Of a stretch of 64,000 nucleotides of DNA, positions 31,201 through 43,200 are shown in pieces. This DNA is from Euptelea pleiosperma (lineage: Eukaryota; Streptophyta; Magnoliopsida; Ranunculales; Eupteleaceae). How positions within the stretch are numbered: the stretch's first letter is position 1; each line of letters opens with the position of its first letter. The stretch covers positions 7,433,259-7,497,258 of the forward strand of contig CM068553.1 of assembly GCA_035048495.1 (NCBI GenBank). Reading direction: 5' to 3'. The notes below the pieces were generated by a model. That model ran no database searches. It saw nothing but the letters and a program-made list of their open reading frames with translations, and had not been told where the DNA came from. The translations under genes and the position numbers were made by a program.

Positions 31201-34200
31201 TAGAAAAAGTCTATTTGGCTCATATTTGTTCTACTTTTAAACGTAATTAAATGTTCATCTCTCTTTTTAAAGCATGTGTTTGTTATTGCAAGATCATATG
31301 CCATCGCAAATTCAAGGATCGCACTTTCCATTTTATTTCTTTCTCCAAACCCATATCTTCTCCTTGCCTGGTATGGACACGAATACGGACGCAGACTCGC
31401 TACGGACTCATCTTTTTGTTTTTTTTTTGAAAAGAAGTACATGGCATCAAACCCTAACATTACCAAACAGTTTGCGGATTTGAATAAGAAGAGGTGCATG
31501 CCTCTGCTGTTGCCCAATGCTGTCGCAGCCACCGCTACCACCACCGTCATCGTTGTTATCGCCATCGGATGTGGTTGTCGCTGTTGCTGCCTCCATTGCA
31601 ACTCGGGAAGTTGGATTAGGGTTTCAGTAGCGACCAAAACTCCTTTTTAGTGTCGAGGTCGAGGTCGAAGTCGACCTCCCTTCCCCTTTTTATTTTGTTA
31701 TTGGGTTCATCTTTTTAACTCATGGTATCGGGCCTCCTTTTTAATACTTGTGGGCTTTGGGTCTTGGCCCACAAGTCCATCTCGCATAAGTGAGCCCACG
31801 TACCAAACCCCTTTAATAGCCCATCCCACTTTGGGCCTATTAATTGGTCCATCAGCCCATAAGCCCTTATGTCCATTTGTTTACTTATTTTGGGCCTTTG
31901 TTGTTAGCTCAATCACTTCAGGTCCATCATAAGCCCTACAAAAAAATTGCTAGTTTATTTTCCTTCAAAAAATGTTTTTATTTATTTTTTTTAAGTTACA
32001 GGAGACAGCTTGAAGAATGTTTACAAGTCACTGTGGCGAATTACCCCAAATAATGCTCAGAATCCACAATTAAAAATAAACCATGGAAAAGTCCTTTATC
32101 CAACAGATAGAAATTACTAATCAAGTTGAATTTTTGTACGTAAGTCCATCTAGGGATGGGCCAAAATCCATACGGTCGGTGGTCTCTAAGAGTGTGCCAT
32201 GTGGCAAGTCCTTGAATCCTATTTTTTGGGGTTTGCTGAGTTCGACACCTCGTATTCGTGTCAGACTCTGACACACGTGTCTGTGTCCATGCAACATATC
32301 TACATGATGCCCATTTAAGTCCCCACCTATAAATATCCTCTCTTGATAAGGAAATCTTTGCATCATACCATCAATGTATTCCCAAAATTGTCTCTTAATG
32401 CTTTCGTGTAATCCAACTTGAAGTGCATAAGCACTAATTATGTTTATAATTTCTTCACTTATCACTATTTTTATTGACTACAACATATCGCCCATTCTCT
32501 TTACTCCTACAACATTATCTTCATATCTTTATCTACAATTATTCTTATCCCATTTCTAGCTTTATTTTCTTATGTACCAAAGTTTGTAACCATTTATTTT
32601 CTTAGCTTTTTCCCCTTCCGACTTTGTCTATTGTAAATAGGTTATGTTAACTCTTCTTCTTTTCATTGTGTCTACTAACTCTAAGCTCTTAGTTGTTAAA
32701 GTTCCAATATTCTAAGTGGCAAGATGAATCCAACTATCCATACTAACTTCTTTACCCACACTCGTCCAGTATGGTGTGGGAACCCTTGCCTATTTTCATT
32801 GCAATCGAGTGCCGTTGCAGCGTGTCGTTTCTAGAGTACTCCCTAGCCAACCCTTGCCCACTTCCCACTGTAATCGGGTGTCGCTGCAGTGCGTCACTTC
32901 TGGGGAACGCCCAAGCATGAGCTAAATGCGATAATGGATTGGGATTCATGGTATGATTTGGCAAAAGTTTTACACCGGCTGCGAACCTGACGTAACCCCC
33001 TTCCTCCATCCGGGCTTGGGACCGTATAATGTGAAGAGATTAGAGTGCAAGTGTTGACAATGTTTATTATATATTCATACTCTAGGGCACCCAATGCCCA
33101 AGCAATGGGTACTAGAATCACCCTCCAGAATCAATGGCCACTGAAGATCATCATTTCATATGGTCATACTCCTAGGAATCAATGGCCACTGAAGATCATC
33201 ATTTCATATGGTCACACTCCTAGGAGTTCCAGCATTTATTCTGATTCGATGGCTAAAGATGGTGTGATTCACCTTTTCTTTCATGCTTTTTTTTTTCATG
33301 AAGATGTGAAATGTTTTGTGACACGGAAAATTTTTCTTCTTGTATATGTGGTGAGTTTTTATATTGATATGGAACTGTCACACATCCCAAAGTAAAAAAA
33401 ATGTGTCGTAGTTGATGAGAAAAAAATTCGTGAACAATTTTGTCAAATGGTTCAAAAAAATAGTGTCGAATTATTTTTATGCCAAGGATTTTGACGCAGG
33501 ACGGGAGAACCATTCCGCGATTTGAGAAGGAATGAAAAGGGTAGGTTACTATTCACGGCACTATTCACGTCACTATTCACGCAGCACTATTCACACAGCA
33601 CTATTCACAGTGCTGTGGTATGATTCGGGTTTTCTTAGGTAAGAAATTGATAAAAAAAATAAAAAAAATAGAGATGGAGAAAGAGAAGATAATAATAGAA
33701 AAGAGATGGAGATAAAAAGATACCTTCGGCTTCACACCGAATTAGCTTGGCTTCGCACCAAGAGAGGATGGCTTTACACCACAAGAGAGATTTCTATTTC
33801 TTCATTCATAATTTTTCATTATCAAAATCAAAGGGTACATCACTTTTTATAAGACTCCCTACTTGAACTTTCCAAATTCTAATCTAATTGAAATTAGAAA
33901 CTCCTAATACAAATCAACTATTGCAATAAATAATAAAAATTCTAATTAGAAATAAAATCTAATTTTAATTGAAAATCCTAATTAAATTAAAACAAATCTT
34001 CGTGGGGTCCACTTATCTAAAAATAGTAAAATCAGAATTTACTATAAATAGTAAAAATGGGATCGACTATAAATAGTAATTTCCATATTTACTATAAATA
34101 GTAAAAACCAGATTTACTATAAATAGTAAGTCCATTTGCTTGACTGGCATAGATTCAGTGTAGCGCGGATGATCGTAGTAGAATGCTCCCGCATAAGATT

Positions 34201-37200
34201 TATTCACTTATTTTCTATATGTTTATATTTGTAAAAATGTTTCTGCACAACGTTGCTTAGAATCAGAAAATCCGATTTTGTTCACAATATGCTTTGAACG
34301 TAGAACTTGACCATATTTCAGTTCAAATTCTTATCATGGTGCTTTGTTTCGGAAAACACACTCATGTTTTTATGAGTATATCGTAGTACCTTATTACTAT
34401 TTATATTTTCTTTCAATTTCTGAAATCTCTGCCCCCTATTCCTTCTTGTGGTTGCATGTCCATGCTGGTTGCATTGGCTTCTATAGTTTCAATACAGGAC
34501 TCCCATTGGACAGCAAGAATGCTGTTAACCTTAGAATTGCAAAAATGATTGTTTTGAACTAATTACTGTCGCCCTTGAATTTAGAAGATGCAGTGTTAGC
34601 TTTAAAGAGTATTTATTTTGTTAAAACATATACATTATGTGACAGGCTTATCAAGACGCAACCAAGGAGAAGCGCCGTGCACAAATTGCTCAAGGTTTAC
34701 TTTCTATCTCGCTTGGATGATTTCATTTCTTCACCGTACATGATTGTTGTTAAGTAATAGAATGATGGAGTGCTTTGATTTGTTGTTTTGTGAACCAGAG
34801 TTTTATCTTGTTTAGCTTTTCTCAATTTCTTTTGTTGTTTAGAATAATTGTGAATTTTTTTTTTTGGGCAAAATGGTCATATCTAAAGCCCTTCATCAGT
34901 AGATCTTTCAATCTTTTGGGGTTGTTTTCCTGGATATATTCCCTGTGTGAAATCATTGTTAATGATTATGCACGTATTAAGTATAAACTATGTTGTGTTG
35001 TTTTTGTGAATGCTTATCATGGAGAAATATTTGTTCATTTAAAATAGCCGCAAAGGATTTTGATCTGAAAAATGGATACTGCTATTAAGATATTGTGCTT
35101 GTTTCCCTTTATATATATACCTTGTGGATCATCTTTCTGTGGTTTGAAACTTTTACCATCTGAATTACTCCATTGCTGTCGTTCCTATACCTTCCTAGAA
35201 TGAACGAGTCACTTGAAAGTTGAAAGGTTGACACTGTTATTCTCAAAAAGTAATGAGTACTTAACTTTTGGAGGATCTGTTAGGTTGGTGCGGGATTTGC
35301 ATCATACATATCACATCCATATTGTAGTCATTATGTAATGATATGAAGGAATATAAGTACTTATCAAAAAAAAAAATATGAAGGAATATAAGTAATCCTT
35401 CTAATTCTACAATTATCTGTGAATACACACAGCTGTTGAACCTCAAGTTGATGTGTTATGTCATAGATGGGCTTACATAATTAGACTTGGTGGTTACTCT
35501 TTGTACTTGTGTATTTCATATTTTTTGTTGGTGTTTGTTTCTTTTTAACGACTCTTCCTCTCTTGCATTTTCCAGCTCTTGCTGCCGAAGTTACTGTGGT
35601 GCCACCATCACGATTAATGGCTCTGATTGGTCAGGCTTTGAAGTGGCAGCAGCACCAAGGTTACTATTTCTGAATGCTTCTGGTCTTGTGGGTACACACA
35701 CATTCAGCTTGATGAAGCATCGTAATATGGCTCTTTCAGGTTTGCTGCCCCCAGGAACGCAGTTTGATTTGTTTCGAGGAACTGCTGCAATGAAACAAGA
35801 TGAAGATGATATGTACCCAACAACTCTTGGACACACTATCAAGGTAAAATATAGCCGCATTAATTGCACAAAAGTGTTGCAACTGTTTGCTCCCTTGTTG
35901 CTATGCATATGTGGTGTTGTATGATTGAGAAACACTACTTGTTACCGTGTTGCATTGTTGCTGCTGGCTGCTGCAACATGTTGGAATATAGATCACAGGA
36001 TGTAGGGATTTTATTTATTCATTTGCATTAAAAAGTGTGTAGAAGATATGCTTGCTGCTTTTCAGTTTATATATTTGACATGTAACACGATTTCAAAGGA
36101 CGTGGGTTTATGTTGTGAACTGTCTTCAAAATTATTGGAGAATAGGAGTATTGTTGTTAGTGAACAAGTCTTTTTTCCTTTCAGTATATTATTTTTATGC
36201 TTTTAACTTCATTAAGAGCATTCTTGCAAATATAGTGATTGGCAACTTACTGTTATTGTGTCTACAGAACTCATGCAATTTCCCAAAATTTCTCCATCTT
36301 TCCCTTTCTGTATTTCTGTATAAGTGCAAGTTGCAACTGCATATCTAGTTGCTTGCCTTTTACAAATCTAGAAAGTTTGGGCCTTCATTTTATAGAAGCA
36401 CCATTGTTTGTCATTCATAGTTATGCCTCATACATTTATTTTTAAACACTGATGCTCTCTGTCTGATCAGTAAGTAATAATAACTTGAGATAGATCTCTT
36501 GAGCTCTTCAATGACTTGTTGGAGAGTGGCTAACCTAGCATCTCACTAGGATGAGTTTTCCTTGTTGATAAAACCATATCTAGCTTTTGAAACAAGATTT
36601 ATTTCGAGAGGGACATGGATCAACATGCATTTCTCTTAGTTTGATGCTTTGTAATTTGTTCTGCATGCTCATGTCTCACAATGGTTCAAAGTCGTTGGTT
36701 TCATTTCGGTTTCGGTCGCGGGCGAAACCGAAACGTTTCGGCAGTTTCGGTGGTTTCAGTCCAAAACTTGGTGAAACCATAATGAAAGAGTTTCGGTAGT
36801 TTCGGTAGTAGTTTCGGAAGTTTCGGTGGTTTCGGTCCGAAACTTGGTGAAATCAAATGAAAGAGTTTTGGTGGTTTCGGTGGTTTCGGTCCGAAACTAC
36901 CGAAACTGAGCTGAAACTTTGAGTTTTCTGATACAAACCCGTATCTTGTATCGGCATGTACCGAAACTTTAAACTATGTGTCTCACTACCTTATGACAGC
37001 AGTGTTAAATCTTCATGTCAGTTTCAGATATATAAAAAAGGGATATTCTTCATGTCAATCATTCATGGTCATGTCTCATGCATTTATTTTTAAACACTGA
37101 TGCTCTCTGTCTGATTAGTAAGTAATAATAGCTTGAGATAGATCTCTTGAACGCTTCAATGACTTGTTGGAGAGTGGGTAAGCTAGCATCTCACTAGGAT

Positions 37201-40200
37201 GGGTTTTCCTTGTTGATAAAACCATATCTAGATTTTGAAACAAGATTTATTTCAAAAGGGACATGGATCACTCCTATTTGATGTTTTGTAATTTGTTCCG
37301 CATGTTCCTGTCACTAACCTTATGATAGCAGTTTTAAATTCTTCATGTCAGTTTTACTTATCAGAAAAAAAAGAGACATTCTTCACGTCGAAGTAAAAAA
37401 GAAATCATCAGTTTTCTGCATGCAGTTTTTGTTATTGTCTACACATATTTTGTTAGAAGTTGTGAGCTTTAGTTGGTTTCTCAAGTGGTGGAGCAAGAAA
37501 GATCCGCAAATTAGAGAAAAAATTAAGAAAAATTAACAAGAGAAATTGAAGAGGAAAATCGAGAGGGAATACTTGATTAATGGTGATGAACGGGATGCGA
37601 GGCTGCGGACAAGTACAAGAGATGGACCCTTGTGCCGGCCTAATGCAGCAAAGGAAGTAGCCGGTGCCGGAGAAAAATGACGGAATCCGAGCAACTGTAA
37701 AACCCTCAAAAGGGGATCTCTAGGCTTCTTTCCTGAAAAACAAAATTACATTAAAATTTTCTCCCTAATTTCATGAAGTTATTTATACCAAGCCCTAGGG
37801 TTTAGTATTACATTTATTGACCAAAATGTCCTGAAGTGGACTTGGGCTTGTCTACACTATCAAGTGATTGTGGCCCTTGCGTTATTGCATCCCACAACAT
37901 CTGTTATATGTGTTGGTAAATGAATGAAGCACTTTTGCCAGTTCCATTCTACTGCTATATCTAAAGGTTTGAAGTGGCTTGTGTATTCTTATTTAATTCA
38001 TTAATTTCAGTTGTAACGATTTGCTTTAATCTTCTTGTTACATGGTGCTTTAGAGCTAGTGATGGATGCTCAATCTTTTCTATATAAGGGCATGATAATT
38101 ATTTTATAAGGGAGATTGCTTAAACATCATTCAACCATGTATATTTCTGTCTTATTCATTTCTTTGGAGGTTCCTCGGTGCAGTTTGGAAAGAAAAGCCA
38201 TCCAGAATGTGCTCGTTTCACCCCAGATGGGCAGCTCCTTGTTTCTTGCTCTGTTGATGGATTTATTGAGGTATGGCTGATTGGCAAATATTCTTGTTAG
38301 GAATGAGATTTTGTTGAGGGTCATCACATGTTTGCTGACTTTTGGAGCATTCTAGGTTTGGGATCACATAAGTGGGAAGCTCAAGAAGGATCTTCAGTAC
38401 CAGGCTGATGTGAGTTCTTTTAAGCTTGTCATATCCAAGATGGAAATGCCTATTGAGTCTCTTCTTAATCTTTTCCTGGATTTTCTCGCTCTAATAAGTA
38501 ATAACAAGTTAACCATGATAAAATATCACCTCTTTTTACAACTGCAAACTCTTATCATTACAGGAACAACTTTCTATATTTTTTGTTTAAAGACAATTTA
38601 CATGTAATTCTTCAGTCTTCCTTCCATGTGGGATTACCAAGGAATCTATCCCTCCTTGGAGATTCTTCATTTCAAAATGTGGAATGCTTTTGACCAGCTT
38701 TGCTGTTGGTCTTTTCACTCACATTTAAATATGAAATTTCCAACCTTAGAAGGTCGCTGACGACGGTGTATCTTGTATTTTTTCTACTTGATTGGGATCA
38801 TATCCCATGGTTTAAAATCTTGTTTTGGAGGAATGTCTCGGTCAAGTGAAAAACGGAGACAATCTCCAAAACGAAATGAAACATTCCTGAGATATTAAAA
38901 AGTGACGAAATAAGCGAAACATTCTGAACATTCCCAAAATCATAAAATCATATTTCCGAGTGCATAAAAGAAAAAACCAATTGCTCTACAACTTGAGAAG
39001 GTCATACGCAGCAATTGGACCCCTTCCTACACAGCATATCGATAACTGACGAAAAGCTATTTCTGTAAGGAATTTGACAACAATCACACAAATTTGATGC
39101 AAACATTACATTATGGTTTAAACAAAACATGCAGACTATAACAGCCGCTATAAACTGTAACGCTTTATCCCTGTTGTTTTTTTCATATTTAATGTCAAAA
39201 CACGTTATATCGACTCTTATTTTCAAAATAATGGCCGTTATCTGTTATTTAACCGTCATTTATGTCTTTTAAACAAATCAATTTAAAAATTAAAAAAAAT
39301 AAAAATTGGATATTTTTTTACTGTGATTTTACACATTATAACGGGATTTTAACAGAAATAATAGCATCCCACACCCCCAATAAACCTTAACATTAGACAA
39401 CACAAAAAATTAGGTACAATATTTATTTAATATTATAGCATTTTGATTATTTCATTTACATATTTTGAAATCTTCTATACATATTTTATTTTTTGAATAT
39501 AATACAAGTTTTTAATTAATTACGTTATGAAAGATCATATGTACATGCTCATATGCTTAAGACATGCCATATACAAACGCTGGAATGCATATGTTGCCCT
39601 ATGGATTTCTTATTTTTTCATAGTTTTGAATTTTTTTTTTTTTGTATATTTTTACATAAAATGGGCAAAATATTTTCTGAGGATTTTTATATTTCTACAT
39701 AGTTTGTAATATTTCTGGAATATTCTCATAATATGTCAAGACATCTAAATATTTTGACATGAACAGGTTGAAATTTTGTAAAGTCGACAGTGCCCCCCTA
39801 TATTTATTGTTGGAAGCTATCGAAGCTGAATGACGGAAATTTCTTGAAATTTTGAAACACGAGTTTAGCTGCTATTTGTAAGCTGCTAAGTTGCTGCTTC
39901 TTGTTGTGGACTGAATGGAGGGAAATGATTACTTTTTCTTCTATATTGTAGAAAAATTCAGATACTACATGGGTTGAAACATAGTAACCAAGGTCACTAA
40001 GCAGCTAAGGTCCCTGTGTGCACATCTGTTTTGTGTCTGAAAATACAGAATGATCCATTAGCAATGGATGATACTTCACTTTTACCGCTTATTTTCAGAT
40101 TAGATTGCTGTGATTCAGTTGAAAAAACTATAGGTATTTGGATGGGAGGTTTTCTTGTGATGGATACTCTCATGTCTGATAAGGGAAACTATGCAAAAGC

Positions 40201-43200
40201 AAGCCTTCTCAAGGATAATTGCATTCCACAACAGTCAGCAGATAGCTCTTAATCTTGATTTAGTCTATTCAGGACAGAAATAGAACACTTTGTGATCTTT
40301 TTCTTTTCTTTTTAAGGCAATTGTCTTTGCTTGCAGTCCTTGATTATCTTTCTTTCAAGATCTCAGAGAACTCAATCCATAAATCGTTAAGGACATCTTT
40401 GGGAATAGATATTATGCATGTAGCTGCACGAAATCAAGATAAGGACTTAGTTTTAGTTAGTTGAATACTTCAAGTCTTATTTAACCCCTAGGCTGTTTGA
40501 ATGGTGAATTTTTCAACCGAATATCTGTTCTTTACTATGGATATCATACATTCAATGGTCTGTCTGTGGTGATTTTGAATACTGAAAATCGGAAAGATGA
40601 GTATATGATATATTGTTTTGTCATATGCTTGTTTCGTTACAGCATAATTAAGTCCTCATCAGTTTCTTAGCTGTTTCCTTAATTTTGACAGATATTGTGG
40701 TTGTACAGTTACTGACATGTTATTAACTTTGGCAGGATGCTTTTATGATGCATGATGACGCTGTCCTTTGTGTTGATTTTAGTAGAGACTCAGAGATGCT
40801 TGCATCTGGATCACAAGATGGTAAAATTAAGGTAAACTCTTCTTATGTAATTTTGGTCTAATTGAATTTTTCCTCAACCTGCTTGTGCAAGTGGTAACCC
40901 TTGATTCTTTTTCTTCTTGTTTGTTCCTCTTTCCTATCTTTCATGGTTGGTTTTGTCATCAATATATTCATTTGTTCATCAAAATATAAGCGATTTCTAA
41001 AAGCTCAGTTCTTCACTTGTAAAGGTTTTATTTTTTAGCTGGTGGTGTCTCTCATCTTTTCATTTCTTTGGAATACTTTTTTCAATAAAATGAAAAATAA
41101 ATCTGGTTTCCAAGAAAATAAAAATTAGAATAAGAATGGTCATCATAGGGTTGCAACTTGCAACAAGGGCATTAACAATGACATAAACAATAAGGCTGGA
41201 AATTCTCTTCTCATACTGCAACGTTAGGTCATTCGTAGAAATGATTGAGTTCACCAAGAATTTCCCTCAGTGTTTGATCCACATCATCCAATGAGATATT
41301 AAATATGGCCCCTTTTGGGTGCAGGTCAAATACATTTTGTAAAAGGGTCCAATCGTGCAACTGATTGACTGTTAACCTTTGGTTCAACATTTTTTTCTGA
41401 ATTGGTGATTGTCATCATGTGGATGTCCTGTATTTATTAGCATTCCCTTATTAGGTGTCTGGGATCAGGTTTAAAATATCTTTCCAGGGAATTGGCGTAC
41501 TTAGGTCAAAATTTCTTTCCACACTCTGAAGCTTGCTATATGTTTTTGAATTTCTTGAAATTTCAGCAGATGATATTCTGCAGTTTAACACATTATAAAA
41601 TTGTGTGCATGTGTATATATCTAATATAATATAGTATAGTATAATGTATGCATGTATGATGTTTGAATGTATGTGTACGTAGTCGTATATTTATGTATTT
41701 ACATTTATAAAAAAAATGATGGAAAGACTATGGCCTAGCGACATGCTACTTTATCGGCCCCTTGGTGTTTACAAGGATATAGCTTAGGGCTGTAGGCATT
41801 ATACAAAGCAACAAATTACAATTTCCCTGGAATTTTTGATGCTAACCTCCACTTTCAAATTGAAGAAAACAGGTTGAAAATTAAGTATAGGGTCGATGGA
41901 GCTTGCAATATCATGAAATTTCTTCATACTTTAACCATGGAGGAAAATCCTTAACAAATAGAAAAAAAATGCGAACTAAGTGTCTGTTTAGAATATTCGT
42001 CAATGTAGAAACTTTGGCTTCTTTTCCTGCTCTTACGGCAGGCAGCTTCTTCAAGCTGGGATGCATTTTAAATTTTTAATAAAGAAGTTCAAAGGTCTGT
42101 TTAGACCTTTGTCTTGTAGAGTTTTGCAGTTGTGTTAGTGAGGGTCTTCCTCTCGCTAACTATTGTTGCTTTGTTTTCTTTTTCTGTACGGTGGGTTTTC
42201 CCCTTTCTTTTCTTCTTTAATAAAATTTCACTCATCCAAAAAATAAATAATATTTAACAACTTGATGAGTATCTTCATATTGAATGCGTAATATTTGATG
42301 ACGTTTCAGGTTTGGCGTTTAAGGACAGGTCAGTGCTTGCGCCGTCTTGAACGTGCACATTCGCAGGGTGTCACAAGTCTTGTCTTCTCTCGAGATGGAA
42401 GCCAGCTACTAAGTACATCCTTTGATAGTACCGCAAGGTTTTCTTTGAATTCATGGGCATTTCCTGAACTATAATTTTGTTTAAAGTGGCACTTGAATAA
42501 CATGTTGAATCAAGTGATTCAGCCATGAAACAATATCTGATTATTAGCTGCTTTCCATCGTCTTTCCTTTTGTCGGTTGAGCTTTCTAATGTATTGTTGT
42601 AAAAGGACCGTTAAAACGGTATAACTGTATAGCGTACCGTTGTTTATGTTATAAGGCCCCGATATTTTAACGGGACAAAAAGGGAAAAGAATGAGATAAA
42701 AAATATTTTTTAATACACTAATAACGGATTTAATGGTCGTTCTTTGTAAGAATTTATAATGGTCCATGGATTTGAAATTTGAAATTCCAAATTCAAAATT
42801 TGAATAAAACTGAATTTTAAAATAATATACATTTTAGGTTAACATGCTATCGAAGACGAAAATTTTGTTATAGCGGACCGCTGGACCGTATTTTTAAATA
42901 ATGGCCGTTATAACGAGATAGCGTAAAATCAGAAATAATGTAATGGTGTCAGAGTGTTACTATTATAAATAGCGGCCGGTTTTAAAAACCATGGTATTGC
43001 ATTCACTTATTAATCAAATCTAAATTAATCTGTTGTATTTGCTTTAATAATGATCTATACGCCACTCTGTTAAACTTTGTAGTCAAGGCGTGTGCCTCAG
43101 GTGCAAGGCGCACCGAAAGTGCCTTATAAGGGTCAAGACGATGCACGTTTAATAAGGCACGTGCTACAAACCAGGCTACAGGTGCATTGGACGTGCGCCT

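Larger units (their letters stand above)
27192..34645 (+). other. SMU1 intron 3 (7.45 kb, transposon-filled)
   Basis: Holds a 194-bp inverted-repeat element (27915-28108), a minus-strand LINE (about 28250-33060) interrupted near 31370-32290, and an LTR-like repeat (about 33545-34193). 27192-27914 and 34194-34645 show nothing recognisable. Confidence 0.85.
35844..38183 (+). other. SMU1 intron 6
   Basis: 2.34 kb. Holds a local direct duplication (36411-37385), one copy of which carries a TTTCGG-rich insertion. 37386-38183 has no recognisable feature. Confidence 0.8.

Noticed and set aside
31191..31637. 148-residue minus-strand frame as a host gene
   Set aside because: Its C-terminal half is LINE endonuclease and its N-terminal half lies in the nested element. 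It is a chance fusion across an insertion border.
33540..33620. CRISPR-like spaced repeats (CACTATTCAC units)
   Set aside because: Units are about 15 bp apart, degenerate, in plant nuclear DNA and shared with a second repeat copy. They belong to an LTR-like repeat.
35487..35935. Long frames on both strands around SMU1 exons 5-6
   Set aside because: The exon frames with AG/GT borders explain the coding signal. The plus frame crosses intron 5, and the minus frame is antisense shadow.
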